DNA from: Collinsella stercoris DSM 13279
GTDB taxonomy: Bacteria > Actinomycetota > Coriobacteriia > Coriobacteriales > Coriobacteriaceae
Direction of reading: 5' to 3'
DNA: 64,000 nt
NCBI RefSeq assembly: GCF_020735465.1
Contig: NZ_CP085935.1
Span: forward strand, 558,001 to 622,000
The translations under genes and the position numbers were made by a program. Shown here piece after piece: positions 36,302-48,415 of the stretch (its first letter is position 1; every line of letters begins with the position of its first letter). Below the pieces are notes generated by a model that had not been told where the DNA came from, ran no database searches, and was given only the letters and a program-made list of their open reading frames with translations.

Positions 36302-37204
36302 ATGGCGGCCCCTACCGTCAGCGTGATCATCCCCACCCTGAATGCCGAGAGGGAGATAGGGGCTCTTCTCAATAGGCTGCTCTCCCAGACGCTCCCCCCA
36401 ACGGAGATATTCGTCATCGATTCCGACTCGGAGGACCGTACCGTCGAGGAAGTTGAGGAGGTTGCCTCTTCTGGTGGTGACTCCTGCGTTCGCCTTCTCG
36501 AGATTGAACGCGGCGATTTCAACCATGGCGGCACGCGCCGCATGGCAGCGGACCGCACCTCTGGCGAGTTTATCCTGCTTCTCACTCAGGACGCCGTTCC
36601 GCTTGATGAGACGTTCATCGAGTGCCTGGTGTCGCCCTTCTCTGACGAGCGCGTCGCGATCTCCACTGGTAGACAGATTCCCAAGGCGGACGCCGTCCGA
36701 TACGAGCAGTTGGTTCGCGAGTTCAACTATCCACGGGAATCGTACGTGAGGTCTTCTAAGGATCTCGAGAGATGCGGGATTAAAACCTATTTCACGAGTG
36801 ACGTGTGCTGTGCATACAGAAGGTCCGCATATGAGGACCTCGGAGGATTCCCGGAGCGCTGCAACACGAGCGAGGACATGTATCTTGCGATCAGGGCAAT
36901 CGGCAAGGGCTGGTCCATCGCTTACGCCGCCGATGCGGCGGTCCTCCATTCGCACAACCTCACCCCCTCGCAGCAGTACAGAAGGAATCTGGAGGTCGGC
37001 TACTTTCTTGAGACACAGAAGGAGCTGCTCGATGGGATTTCTGAGACGGGGGAGGGAGCGCGCCTCGTCATGTCGGTTACCTCCCGACTCCTTTTGGAGG
37101 GTCGCGTCGGGCAACTCATCTCATTTTTCATCGATTGCTCGGCGCGCCTGCTCGGCAACCGACGCGGAAGATCAATTGCAAAGAAAGAAATGGAGAGAGC
37201 TTAG
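36302..37204 (+). CDS. Family 2 glycosyltransferase (rhamnosyltransferase-like)
   Basis: The 300-residue product has the GT-A start VSVIIPTLNAEREIG and IDSDSEDRT, a FNHGGTRRMAA block typical of rhamnosyltransferase-like GT2 enzymes, TQDAVP in the metal-binding position, and TSEDMYLAIRAIGKG in the acceptor region. It directly precedes the dTDP-rhamnose genes, which supports rhamnose as donor, but specificity is inferred. Confidence 0.85.
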   Translation: MAAPTVSVIIPTLNAEREIGALLNRLLSQTLPPTEIFVIDSDSEDRTVEEVEEVASSGGDSCVRLLEIERGDFNHGGTRRMAADRTSGEFILLLTQDAVPLDETFIECLVSPFSDERVAISTGRQIPKADAVRYEQLVREFNYPRESYVRSSKDLERCGIKTYFTSDVCCAYRRSAYEDLGGFPERCNTSEDMYLAIRAIGKGWSIAYAADAAVLHSHNLTPSQQYRRNLEVGYFLETQKELLDGISETGEGARLVMSVTSRLLLEGRVGQLISFFIDCSARLLGNRRGRSIAKKEMERA

Positions 37205-37207
37205 TCT

Positions 37208-39143
<1,936 letters not shown>

Positions 39144-39156
39144 GAAGGGGAGAGGC

Positions 39157-40617
39157 ATGGCCGGCATGGAATTCGAGAAGGACCTCTCCGTCGCCGAGAC
39201 CGGCATCGGGGGCCTGAAGGTCGTCGACCTCGCCGTCCACGGCGACTCGCGCGGCTGGTTCAAGGAGAACTGGCAGCGCGCCAAGATGACCGCCCTGGGC
39301 ATCCCGGACCTCAGGGTCGTCCAGAACAACATCTCCTACAACGACAGCCGCGGCGTCACCCGCGGCATCCACGCGGAGCCCTGGGACAAGTTCATCTCCG
39401 TGGCCCGCGGCTCGGTCTTCGGCGCCTGGGTGGACCTGCGCGAGGGAAGCGAGACCTTCGGCAAGGTGTTCACGACCGTTCTGGATCCCAGCAAGGCCAT
39501 CTACGTCCCGCGCGGCGTGGGCAACTCCTTCCAGGCCCTGGAGGACGGCACCGCCTACACCTACCTGGTGGACGCCCACTGGTCGCTCGAGCTCAAGAGG
39601 ACCTACACCTTCGTGAACCTCGCCGACCCGGAGCTCGCCATCGAGTGGCCCATCCCGCTCGACGAGGCCACCGTCTCCGATGCCGACCTCAACCACCCGA
39701 TGCTCAAGGACGTCGTCCCCATGGCGCCCAAGAGGACGCTCGTCACCGGCTGCAACGGCCAGCTGGGCCATGCGGTCCGCGCGCTGGCGGAGGAGCGCGG
39801 CGTGGCGAAGGACTTCGACTTCTGCGACATCGACACCTTCGACATGTCCGACCCGGACGCCTACTCAAAATACGACTGGTCCCTCTACGGCGCGGTCATC
39901 AACTGCGGCGCCTACACCGCCGTGGACCGCGCCGAGACGCCCGAGGGCCGCGCGGCGTGCTGGGCCGCCAACGCGACCGGGCCGGCGCTCCTCGCCCGCA
40001 CCTGCGCCGAGCACGGCATCACCCTGGTCCACGTCTCCTCCGACTACGTCTTCGACGGCATCGCCGAGGTGCATACCGAGGACGAACCTTTGAGCCCGCT
40101 GTCCGTCTACGGACAGTCCAAGGCCGCCGGGGACCTCGCCGTGGCCGGGTGCCCGCGCCACTACATCATGCGCAGCTCCTGGGTGATCGGCGAGGGCTGC
40201 AACTTCGTGAAGACTATGAAGAGCCTGTCCGACCGCGTCGCCGACTCGGAGGACAAGCTGGACAAGATCACCGTCGTGGACGACCAGCTGGGCCGTCTGA
40301 CCTTCACGCGCGATATGGCCCAGGCCATCTTCCACTTGCTGGGCACGCACGCCTCCTACGGCACCTATAACTGCTCCGGCTCCGGCGCCGTGAAGTCCTG
40401 GGCGGACATCGCCCGCGCCGTCTTCGAGGCCGCCAACGGCAACGGGGACAGGGTTGTGCCGGCGAGTACCGCCGACTACTACGCCAGCGCCGCCGGCCCC
40501 ATCGCCCCGCGCCCGGTCCACTCCGCTCTCGACCTTTCCAGGCTCGAGACGGTCGGCTTCCGCATGCCCGACTGGGAGGAAGAACTTGCTGGTTATATTG
40601 GGGCGCTGATGGTTTAG
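39157..40617 (+). CDS. Fused RmlC-RmlD: dTDP-4-dehydrorhamnose 3,5-epimerase and reductase
   Basis: The 486-residue protein joins two steps of rhamnose synthesis. Residues 1 to about 190 are a cupin RmlC-like epimerase (RGIHAEPWDKFISVARG, YVPRGVGNSFQAL). Residues from about 195 are an RmlD SDR reductase (TLVTGCNGQLGHAV, NCGAYTAVDRAE, HVSSDYVFDG, YGQSKAAGD). Such fusions are known in bifidobacteria and Coriobacteria. With rmlA and rmlB it completes the pathway. Confidence 0.94.
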   Translation: MAGMEFEKDLSVAETGIGGLKVVDLAVHGDSRGWFKENWQRAKMTALGIPDLRVVQNNISYNDSRGVTRGIHAEPWDKFISVARGSVFGAWVDLREGSETFGKVFTTVLDPSKAIYVPRGVGNSFQALEDGTAYTYLVDAHWSLELKRTYTFVNLADPELAIEWPIPLDEATVSDADLNHPMLKDVVPMAPKRTLVTGCNGQLGHAVRALAEERGVAKDFDFCDIDTFDMSDPDAYSKYDWSLYGAVINCGAYTAVDRAETPEGRAACWAANATGPALLARTCAEHGITLVHVSSDYVFDGIAEVHTEDEPLSPLSVYGQSKAAGDLAVAGCPRHYIMRSSWVIGEGCNFVKTMKSLSDRVADSEDKLDKITVVDDQLGRLTFTRDMAQAIFHLLGTHASYGTYNCSGSGAVKSWADIARAVFEAANGNGDRVVPASTADYYASAAGPIAPRPVHSALDLSRLETVGFRMPDWEEELAGYIGALMV

Positions 40618-41813
40618 TGGGTATCAGAAATCATAATAATCCAATCGTTATCGTTAGCGACTTCGGTTATATCGAAGGCGGTGCTGTCGCCGTGGCAGTG
40701 AAGACGGCTCTTCTCCTTGCCTCCGAGGGACGCAAGGTTGTCTTCTTCTGCGGGGAGGGGCCTGTTTGCGAAGATTTGGCATTATCCGATGTCGAAACGG
40801 TCTGCCTGGATATGCCGTCCATCAACAGCAACCCCTCGCGGCTCGATGCGATCCGCAACGGGATTTGGAATTCGCACGCTTACGAGTCCTTTCTCGGGCT
40901 TCTTAAGCGCGGTGACTTGAAGGATGCCATCGTCCATGTACACACGTGGACCAAGGTTCTGAGCAGCGCAGTGTTCGCTGCGGCGACCGAGAACGGTAAC
41001 CCGATCCTACTGACCGTGCATGATTACTTCTCTGTTTGCCCCAACGGCGGATTCTACGATTACAACGAGAAAAGGATTTGCGAGCGGAAGCCCATGTCGG
41101 GTTCTTGCATCTGCCTCAACTGCGACAAACGCTCCTATGCTCAGAAGCTCTGGCGCGTGGCGCGTCAAGCCCGACAGGACCGCTGGGTTCGCAACAACCC
41201 CAAGCTCCACTACGCGTTCGTGTCTGAATATTCTCGCGACATTCTTGTTCCATTCCTGAACAGCGAGTATCCCTATGAGGTCCTGCGCAACCCAATCGAC
41301 CACTTGAAACGCGGCGATGATAGGCATGAGCACGACGCTTTCCTTTTCATCGGACGGGTAAGCCCGGAGAAGGGCGCAGATCTTTTCTGTGAGGCAGTTA
41401 CGGCTATAGGAGCAAAGGGTATTGTTATCGGCGACGGCGAGATGCTGGCCGAGCTTCAAGCGCGATACCCCCAAATTGAGTTTACGGGATGGGTCAAGCC
41501 CGAACAAATGCGATTGCACGGGATAAATCGCGCAATCGCGATGGTGCAGCCGTCGCGATTGCACGAAACGGCCTTGCTCACGCCTCTTCAGATGCTTGAG
41601 CAAGGCGTGCCATGCATTGTGCCTGATCGTTGCGCTGCTCGCGATTATGTTGAAGAGGGTGTTAACGGCCTGTTGTTCAAGACGGGCGACGTTGAAGATC
41701 TTGAGCGGGCAATGCAGGAGATGCTTGATAGGCAGCTTTCGCCAGTTCCAATCAGAATTGATGATGAGGAGTATTTGCGAAATTTGATAAATCTGTACAA
41801 GAGGGTGAATTAA
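40617..41813 (+). CDS. Family 4 glycosyltransferase
   Basis: The 398-residue GT-B protein starts with GTG overlapping the previous stop by 1 bp. Visible features are a glycine-containing N-terminal loop (SDFGYIEGGAVAVAVKTA), a cysteine-rich middle (CERKP, CICLNCDKRS) that may bind metal, and the GT4 core FIGRVSPEKGADLFCEAV with the later E-rich donor site (HETALLTPLQMLEQGVPCIV). Donor and acceptor are unknown. GC content falls from this gene onward. Confidence 0.85.
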   Translation: MGIRNHNNPIVIVSDFGYIEGGAVAVAVKTALLLASEGRKVVFFCGEGPVCEDLALSDVETVCLDMPSINSNPSRLDAIRNGIWNSHAYESFLGLLKRGDLKDAIVHVHTWTKVLSSAVFAAATENGNPILLTVHDYFSVCPNGGFYDYNEKRICERKPMSGSCICLNCDKRSYAQKLWRVARQARQDRWVRNNPKLHYAFVSEYSRDILVPFLNSEYPYEVLRNPIDHLKRGDDRHEHDAFLFIGRVSPEKGADLFCEAVTAIGAKGIVIGDGEMLAELQARYPQIEFTGWVKPEQMRLHGINRAIAMVQPSRLHETALLTPLQMLEQGVPCIVPDRCAARDYVEEGVNGLLFKTGDVEDLERAMQEMLDRQLSPVPIRIDDEEYLRNLINLYKRVN

Positions 41814-41815
41814 TC

Positions 41816-42898
41816 GTGCTTCCTGGTATTACTCTCGTCGTTGCCACGGCTCTTCTCTGCTTTATGAAAAGGCAGTCGCGTGTAGTCACCGCTATAGCGT
41901 TCGCTTCCTTGTGGATTTTGATGGGCCTTAATACTGCCAATGCTGACTATACTCTATATAAATACTTATACGACTTTAAATTGCTTGATGCGTCAGGGAT
42001 TAATGCAGGGTATCTTGCCGCTGAACAGATTGCTTGGTTCCTTGGTCTTGATTTCATGCAATTCAGGGCGTTGTTTTCGGCTGTCGGTCTTGGATTGATT
42101 GTCCTATTTATCAGGCGCTACTCTACGTGTCCAAATATTGTTTTAGCGCTTTATGCACTTCTGCCTTTTATGTATGACGTAGTCCAATTTAAGTTTTTTT
42201 TGGCGGCGTCTATCGCTATTTATTCTTTACGATTTCTTATCGATAGGCCGAAATTCTTTGGATTGAAATACGGTATCGGTCTTTATATTGCGGCGCTTAT
42301 TCATCCGGCATCTTTTCTTTTCATTGTCTTTGTTATTGGTCTTCTCAGTGAGCGGAATGCCTTTCGGGTTTCATTAATAGCTGCTGCTTTCGTTCTGATT
42401 GCTGTCTACAGTGGACTGGCTCAGCATATATCTACGTTCCTTCTCGACTCTGTTAAACAGGCTGCATATATGACTGAGCTTGGCAGATTTGGATGGATTC
42501 CTTATTTTGTTTCCGGTGTTGGCGGCGTTGCGCTCTCTTATTTTTCATCGTCTCGACGGCATTGTACGGAGTTATCTAGGTTCGATAGAGCGCCATTACG
42601 TTTTCGACGTTACTTTGAGAGCGCTAAGTATGCGTTTCTGCCGCTTTTGGCGATGCTTCCTCTTTCTGTTCAGAACTTTTATCGCCCGATTCGAAGTGGC
42701 AACCTGCTCATCTTGATATTTCTTTCTTCTTTTGTTTTCGATGGGTCGGACTTTTCGATTGGCTTTTCTCGTACTGAGATAAAGGCCATTGGCATTTTGT
42801 TTTTAGCGTGGCTCGTTTTTACGCAGATCATTCTTTACAAGGGTGTCATTGACCCCGTGCTTGTCACCGAGTTGACCAATAATTTCCTTTGGAGTTAG
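41816..42898 (+). CDS. EpsG-like polysaccharide polymerase
   Basis: The 360-residue protein has about nine or ten membrane segments and the EpsG pattern near the N-terminus (WILMGLNTANADYTLYKYLY), with a later FKFFLAASIAIYS and IHPASFLFIV block. EpsG-like proteins polymerise repeat units as Wzy does. The start is GTG 41816, 2 bp after the previous stop. It is clearly AT-richer than the housekeeping genes, pointing to transfer. Confidence 0.82.
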   Translation: MLPGITLVVATALLCFMKRQSRVVTAIAFASLWILMGLNTANADYTLYKYLYDFKLLDASGINAGYLAAEQIAWFLGLDFMQFRALFSAVGLGLIVLFIRRYSTCPNIVLALYALLPFMYDVVQFKFFLAASIAIYSLRFLIDRPKFFGLKYGIGLYIAALIHPASFLFIVFVIGLLSERNAFRVSLIAAAFVLIAVYSGLAQHISTFLLDSVKQAAYMTELGRFGWIPYFVSGVGGVALSYFSSSRRHCTELSRFDRAPLRFRRYFESAKYAFLPLLAMLPLSVQNFYRPIRSGNLLILIFLSSFVFDGSDFSIGFSRTEIKAIGILFLAWLVFTQIILYKGVIDPVLVTELTNNFLWS

Positions 42899-42907
42899 AC
42901 GATATAT

Positions 42908-43891
42908 ATGGACTTTGATTTGTCATCTAGAGGAACTACTGCGCATGCAAAAAGTGTCGCTGTCGTCCTTTCAACGTATAACGGGTCGCGTTACGTCCGC
43001 AAACAATTGGATTCTTTGCTTTCTCAAAGAAAGTTGCCTGATTCGATTGTTATAAGCGATGATTGCTCGACCGATGAAACGCCGAAAATCGTCCGTGATT
43101 ATATTGCTGAACATCACGACTCGCCTGTTTCTTTTGAATTTTCAGTTAATGACAAGAACATAGGTTGGAAAGCAAATTTCATGAGGCTGATTTCGCATTG
43201 TGAGGCGACTTATATCTTCCCCTGTGACCAGGATGATATCTGGAATCCGAGCAAGATCGAAAGCATGGTTGAGATCATGGAAGCTCACCCCGACCTCGAT
43301 GTACTTGCGTGCTCAGTCGAGCCTATTTATGAGGTGGGCTCCCAGATGACGGATGCAGGGTCTTTTGAGGCCGAGCCTGGTCAAGAGCTATTTGAGCGTG
43401 AGGACTTCTCTCCTAATTTCATGTACATTCGCCATCCGGGATGCTCTTACTGCGTGCGTACGAGCTTTGTCAAACGAATTCTTCCATATTGGGAAGAGGG
43501 CTATCCGCATGACGCTGTACTGTGGAGGTTCGCGGTTCTAGAAGGCGGTGCTGGAGTTATTAATGAGCGCCTCATCAAATTTAGGCGCCATGAAGGAAAT
43601 GCGTCGGATCGAAGGAAGCAGACGCGGCAGGACCGTATTGCCGATGTCGATTACTATATCGATTTCATTGAGCATGCGGAGCGTTTTGCAGCCGACGATT
43701 TTCGGTGCGGAGCGGAGGCAGAGAAGCTCTTGGTAGATTGTCGTAACTGGCTTGATGCCCGTAAAAATCTGCTCTGTACTGGATCTCTCATGGCGGCAAT
43801 TGAATGCCTGAAACGCAGACGATTCTACAAATCTAACCGGGGTCTTGTCCTCGACCTCTCCTTTGCATGGCTTAAAGGTCTCAAGGTTTAA
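42908..43891 (+). CDS. Family 2 glycosyltransferase
   Basis: The 327-residue GT-A enzyme has VAVVLSTYNGSRYVRKQLDS, ISDDCSTDET, and the FPCDQDDIWNPSKI metal-binding block common in O-antigen and capsule rhamnosyl- or galactosyltransferases. The acceptor is unknown. AT-rich like the polymerase gene upstream. Confidence 0.88.
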   Translation: MDFDLSSRGTTAHAKSVAVVLSTYNGSRYVRKQLDSLLSQRKLPDSIVISDDCSTDETPKIVRDYIAEHHDSPVSFEFSVNDKNIGWKANFMRLISHCEATYIFPCDQDDIWNPSKIESMVEIMEAHPDLDVLACSVEPIYEVGSQMTDAGSFEAEPGQELFEREDFSPNFMYIRHPGCSYCVRTSFVKRILPYWEEGYPHDAVLWRFAVLEGGAGVINERLIKFRRHEGNASDRRKQTRQDRIADVDYYIDFIEHAERFAADDFRCGAEAEKLLVDCRNWLDARKNLLCTGSLMAAIECLKRRRFYKSNRGLVLDLSFAWLKGLKV

Positions 43892-43929
43892 CTCGTTCTC
43901 TTCTTATTTGAAAGGGTTGTTGCTCCATT

Positions 43930-44991
43930 ATGTCCGCAACCAAAGTTACCTTTGTTCTCCCCGGCATTGCTAGGACCGCAACGGGTGGGGCGAAGATGGT
44001 ATTCATCTACGCTAACCATCTAGTGGAAAAGGGCTTCGATGTGGCAGTATGCTTCGATTGCCAAAACATGCTCAAGCAGTTTCCCCTGCCCTCTTTCGTT
44101 CGCAGGATGGGGGCGAGGGCGCTTGTGAGACGACGTCCGAACTGGTTCGTTCTCGACTCTAGGGTTGAAAAACTGTGCGTTTTCGGTATCGATGATACGA
44201 CAATGCCCGACTCCGACCACGTGGTAGCGACCTGGGTGGGTTCAGCACGGCCTGTTGCGGCGCTTTCTTCTGACAAAGGTATAAAGCACTATTTTATTCA
44301 GGGCTATGAGACTTGGGGCACCCCGTCTGAGGAGGTCGAGGAGACGTATCGCCTCGGTATGTCGAATATCGTCGTGAGTGACTGGCTGGCGGACTTAGTC
44401 GAGCGCACCACTGGCATCGAGCCTGTTAAGGTGAAGAATCCCATCGATGAGGGCGTCTTTTATCCGAGTGGGGAGGAGCGGCACGATCACGAGGTAGCCC
44501 TGCTCTATCATCCAGGTGAGCACAAGGGGTTTCTGGATGCCTTCTCTGCACTTGAGATTGCCCGCAGGCAGGTACCTGACCTCGTTGCTAACGTGTTCGG
44601 GGGACCCAAGAGACCTGAGGTGCTTCCCGAATGGTGTTTATATACCCGCAACGCAAGCCAGGAGCAATTGAGGCACATTTACTCGAGGAGCTCGGTCTTT
44701 CTGTGTGCGACTATCAACGAGGGCTTCGCGCTCACGTGTCCTGAGGCGATGTTCTGCGGTTGCGCGCTCGTTTCGACGGACTTTCAGGGTGTTCACGAGT
44801 ATGCAGACAAGGACTGTGCGCTGCTCTCGCCCGTGCATGATCCTGAGGCGCTCGCGGCTAATTTGGTGAGACTGCTAGTCGATTCCGCAGAGGCGAGACG
44901 GATTGCCGACTTGGGTGGCGCGCGGGCGCGGAAGGAGTGCTCGATGAGACGGGCATTTGCTTCAATAGAACAGGAGTTTACGATTCGTTAA
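43930..44991 (+). CDS. Family 4 glycosyltransferase
   Basis: The 353-residue product has a GT-B fold: KVTFVLPGIARTATGGAKM at the start, KHYFIQGYETWGTPSEE in the middle (a block seen in rhamnan-type transferases), LLYHPGEHKGFLDAF, and the donor-site region NEGFALTCPEAMFCGCALV. Its specificity is not determinable from sequence alone. Confidence 0.86.
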   Translation: MSATKVTFVLPGIARTATGGAKMVFIYANHLVEKGFDVAVCFDCQNMLKQFPLPSFVRRMGARALVRRRPNWFVLDSRVEKLCVFGIDDTTMPDSDHVVATWVGSARPVAALSSDKGIKHYFIQGYETWGTPSEEVEETYRLGMSNIVVSDWLADLVERTTGIEPVKVKNPIDEGVFYPSGEERHDHEVALLYHPGEHKGFLDAFSALEIARRQVPDLVANVFGGPKRPEVLPEWCLYTRNASQEQLRHIYSRSSVFLCATINEGFALTCPEAMFCGCALVSTDFQGVHEYADKDCALLSPVHDPEALAANLVRLLVDSAEARRIADLGGARARKECSMRRAFASIEQEFTIR

Positions 44992-45050
44992 ATACTATAT
45001 TGACACATTGAATCGTTACTATCCACGTCCGAAAGGTGTTGCCGTCAATA

Positions 45051-46469
45051 ATGAGGTTAAAAGAAGTAGCTCAGAATACCGCCATTGCCTTCGTTTCCCA
45101 GGGTTTTAGTTTTCTCTTAAGTGTTTTGACATCACTTCTCGTGCCGAAGGTCTTGGGAGTCGAGGAGTTCGGCTACTGGCAGCTGTTCCTCTTTTACTCC
45201 AGTTACACAGGTTTTTTCGCTTTCGGCATCGCTGACGGTATATATCTTATCGAAGGTGGCAAGACGCGTGGCGTAATCGATAAGCGCAGGGTCAATTCTG
45301 CTCTTTTGTTCGGTATCGCCTATGAAATTCCGCTGGCAGCCGCCGTTGCCGTGGGGTGCTCATTGGTCGGCTTCGAGGAACAGCGGGAATTCGTTATTCT
45401 GGCAACAGCTGCATATATGGTCATTTCTTATCTATGGAATGCCCTGGGCTATGTATTCCAGGCGATGAACGAAACCAAGCTCTATTCTTTTGCGGTCATG
45501 GCAAATAGGATTGCATTTCTTCTTCCGTTAGTATTCTTGCTGTTTGTCAAGTGCGATAGCTTTAAACCGTTCGTTCTCTTCTATATCGCGTCCCACTGCT
45601 GTTCTTTGATTTATTGCGCGTGGAATGGCCGAGATATTTTGGCGTCGGGCTTGTACATGCCGATCGAAACTGTACGAATTGGCATCGGCTATATCCGTGT
45701 TGGTGTCAAGCTGATGTTTGCAAATATCGCCAGTATGCTTATCCTCGGTTTCGCGCGCCTACTCATTGATGCGGCGTGGGGGATCGAAACATTCGGAAAG
45801 CTATCATTCTCGCTTTCAATGGTCAATTTTTTCCTGGCGTTTGTTTCTCAGGCGAGCATGGTTTTATTTCCGGCGCTTCGACAGAGCCATGGTGACGAGC
45901 AGCGTAGGGTATTTTCTATGATGCGAGAATGCCTTACGATACTATTACCCGGGATATACGTCTTTTGTTTTCCTCTGACTTGGCTTATCGGAATGTGGCT
46001 TCCTCAATATGCTGATAGTCTCAGATTTTTCGTTTTCCTTCTCCCCATGTGCGTCTTTGACGGGAAAATGGATCTACTTGGAACTACTTTCTTTAAAGTG
46101 CTGCGTAAGGAATCGACATTACTTCGAATCAATATCGCGACTGCTGTTGTTAGCGCAATCGGCACCCTTCTTGGGGTTTTTTGTTTCGAGAGCGTTGACG
46201 TCGTCATTTTCTCAGTTGTATTCGCGCTTGCCATGCGGAGTCTGATTTCCGAAGCCCTGATTTCGAGGAATATTGATGCTCCCAGGTCATTTTTACCTTT
46301 AGGTGAAATTATTGTGACGGCTGGCTTCCTGCTGACAGGGTTTTTCCTTCCGGGTTTTTATGCAACCTGTGTTTACCTTGCTATTTATATCGTTTATTTG
46401 TTTGTTTTCAAAAATGAGACAAAGGGGGTTCTCCGCACTATCAAAAAAATGCGCGGCGGCTTGATGTGA
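45051..46469 (+). CDS. Polysaccharide flippase (Wzx/RfbX-like)
   Basis: The 472-residue protein has about 12-14 membrane segments and the MOP-family start NTAIAFVSQGFSFLLSVLTS and VLGVEEFGYWQLFLFYSSY. It would move lipid-linked repeat units across the membrane for polymerisation by the EpsG-like protein. I chose ATG 45051; in-frame GTG 45036 and TTG 45039 lie at the ribosome site itself. Confidence 0.88.
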   Translation: MRLKEVAQNTAIAFVSQGFSFLLSVLTSLLVPKVLGVEEFGYWQLFLFYSSYTGFFAFGIADGIYLIEGGKTRGVIDKRRVNSALLFGIAYEIPLAAAVAVGCSLVGFEEQREFVILATAAYMVISYLWNALGYVFQAMNETKLYSFAVMANRIAFLLPLVFLLFVKCDSFKPFVLFYIASHCCSLIYCAWNGRDILASGLYMPIETVRIGIGYIRVGVKLMFANIASMLILGFARLLIDAAWGIETFGKLSFSLSMVNFFLAFVSQASMVLFPALRQSHGDEQRRVFSMMRECLTILLPGIYVFCFPLTWLIGMWLPQYADSLRFFVFLLPMCVFDGKMDLLGTTFFKVLRKESTLLRINIATAVVSAIGTLLGVFCFESVDVVIFSVVFALAMRSLISEALISRNIDAPRSFLPLGEIIVTAGFLLTGFFLPGFYATCVYLAIYIVYLFVFKNETKGVLRTIKKMRGGLM

Positions 46470-46512
46470 CGTTGGATGGGCTCTTAGATTTTAAGTTGGG
46501 GAGGTCTTACTT

Positions 46513-47340
46513 ATGTCCGATTTTAATCGTGAATCCAGGGAGTACTTAACAGCCAGTGAGCTTCATAATGAAGAAGTGCGTCTTTTGCTCTCGTTTCATA
46601 ATTTCTGTAAACAACACAACATTCGTTATTCTTTGAACGGTGGCACCTTGCTCGGGGCTATCCGTCATAAGGGGTTCATTCCGTGGGATGACGATATTGA
46701 CGTATGTCTTCCAAGGCCTGATTATGATCGGTTGCTTGCGATGCGCGACGATCTTCCCGATGGGATGAGGATCATCGATGCTGCTACAAGCGGATTTGTA
46801 TTTCCTTTTGCAAAACTATTTGATACTTCCATTCGTGTGCAAGAACCTGGCTACGAAGGGGTAATGGAAGAGTACCTATGGATTGATCTTTTCCCTATGG
46901 ATGGCGTTCCTGATGATATCCATGATTTGAATAGGATGAAGAGTCAAGTTAATTGGGCGACCAGAGCTTGTTCATATTCATATGAGCAACGTGGCTTTTT
47001 TGATTCGCCGAAAGATAGCATCAAATGCGTTCTCGGTTTCTTTCTCCGCATGTTCGGTGATTCAAGAAAACGGTTGATTCGCGTCATGAACGATGTTGTC
47101 CTTTGGCCAGGTTATGCTAACTCCGAAAGGGTTGCCGAAGTTCTATATGCGCCGTCTGCTGTTAGTATCGTTTCAAAAGCAGAATTCGAAAATTTGATCG
47201 ACGTAGAGTTTGAAGGGCATAAGTTAAAAGCCATGAGTTGTTGGGACAATTACCTTACTCAAACTTACGGCGATTATATGAAACTACCGCCTGAATCGAT
47301 GAGGGTTACTCATGGTGTGAAAGCCTGGCGCACCTTCTAA
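46513..47340 (+). CDS. licD: LicD family phosphocholine transferase
   Basis: The 275-residue product has the LicD signature YSLNGGTLLGAIRHKGFIPW followed by DDDIDVCLPR, with its nucleotidyltransferase-like acidic residues. LicD proteins move phosphocholine from CDP-choline onto sugars. It is the last gene of the plus-strand operon, next to convergent licB- and licC/licA-like genes, which supports a choline substrate. Confidence 0.9.
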   Translation: MSDFNRESREYLTASELHNEEVRLLLSFHNFCKQHNIRYSLNGGTLLGAIRHKGFIPWDDDIDVCLPRPDYDRLLAMRDDLPDGMRIIDAATSGFVFPFAKLFDTSIRVQEPGYEGVMEEYLWIDLFPMDGVPDDIHDLNRMKSQVNWATRACSYSYEQRGFFDSPKDSIKCVLGFFLRMFGDSRKRLIRVMNDVVLWPGYANSERVAEVLYAPSAVSIVSKAEFENLIDVEFEGHKLKAMSCWDNYLTQTYGDYMKLPPESMRVTHGVKAWRTF

Positions 47341-47380
47341 AGTTCCCTGTTTTTGGCTACTCGGGGGTGAGGTTTCATTT

Positions 47381-47428
47381 AACGCCTGGGATGTCTATTG
47401 AATATAGAGACATCCCAGGCGTTTTTTA
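47381..47428 (+). terminator. Terminator at the end of the polysaccharide operon
   Basis: A perfect 16-bp stem (47381-47396 with 47408-47423) is followed by a T-run (GTTTTTTATG). It lies between the convergent licD and the minus-strand transporter gene. Confidence 0.88.
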
Positions 47429-47437
47429 TGTTCGTAC

Positions 47438-48376
47438 TTATGCTTGTTTTTTCCCGAACAGCTCTTTCCAGTCGCAGGCGGCAAGAACGGTACCCGCGAG
47501 AATGAGAACACAACAGCCGATCTCGAGAGGTCCGGGGACATTGCCGAGGGCAATTCCCAGGATGACCGCCCAGGCAGAGTAGGAAATGTTGAGCGCCATT
47601 CCTCTGGCCGCGCCGATCTTGGAGATGGCCTTGTAGTAGAAGAGGTACGATGCCACGCCGGCGAGTGCCGAAAGGGCTACGGTACCTGTCGCCATGGTGG
47701 GCGCCGCCTGTGCGGCAAATCCCCATGCTCCGAATACCGGGAGAACGATCAGGGCGTAAACAAGACCGGAAGTCGTCTCCCTAATCTGCAGCGCGGTTTC
47801 GTCGTCGACGTTATCGCCCTTCATGCCCCATGCGCAGAACACCGCTTCGGAACCCCAGCCGACGACGCACAGAAGCGCGCAGACTATGCCAAGTACGGGG
47901 TTGGTCATTGCGTCAGAACCGAGTGCGCCCGCGCTCATGCCGACAATACCGAGCAGCGCGGCCGCTAGCGCAATCATGCGCGGGACGGTTACCTTCTCCT
48001 TGAGGACGATTGCGGCGAGCAGCGTTCCGAATGCCGGATAGAAGGCCGAGATGACTGCCGTGTAGGAAGGGCCGATGAGGTTGATTGCCATTACGTAACC
48101 GCTCATGCCGATGGGGCCGCCCAGCAAGGCGCCTGCAGCGACAACCAAGCCGTCGCGGGTTTTAATAGCGGTCAAGGCTTTTCCAAGCTGGCCCTTGATG
48201 GCGGAATAGATCGTCATCCAGAGAGCGCAGAGGATGTCGTGGAAAGCGGAGCTCACGATCGCGGCGAAGGCGATGGCGGCCGCGGTTCCATCGGAAAACG
48301 GGGACATCGCGAGTGCTATCGAGAGTACGGTAGTGTCCAGTGCCCAAAGGGCACCGCTCAGTATGCCGTAATGCAT
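47438..48376 (-). CDS. EamA/DMT family transporter, LicB-like
   Basis: The 312-residue protein has ten hydrophobic segments in two EamA repeats (WALDTTVLSIALAM, LVVAAGALLGGPIGMSGYVM, SYTAVISAFYPAFGTLLAA). The sequence resembles LicB-type choline permeases of the DMT superfamily. Encoded 39 bp after the licC/licA-like gene on the same strand, it probably imports choline for activation by that protein. Confidence 0.82.
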   Translation of the reverse strand: MHYGILSGALWALDTTVLSIALAMSPFSDGTAAAIAFAAIVSSAFHDILCALWMTIYSAIKGQLGKALTAIKTRDGLVVAAGALLGGPIGMSGYVMAINLIGPSYTAVISAFYPAFGTLLAAIVLKEKVTVPRMIALAAALLGIVGMSAGALGSDAMTNPVLGIVCALLCVVGWGSEAVFCAWGMKGDNVDDETALQIRETTSGLVYALIVLPVFGAWGFAAQAAPTMATGTVALSALAGVASYLFYYKAISKIGAARGMALNISYSAWAVILGIALGNVPGPLEIGCCVLILAGTVLAACDWKELFGKKQA

Positions 48377-48415
48377 TGCTTCTTCTCTTTTCTATAGTTT
48401 GCTAAAGTGGCTGGT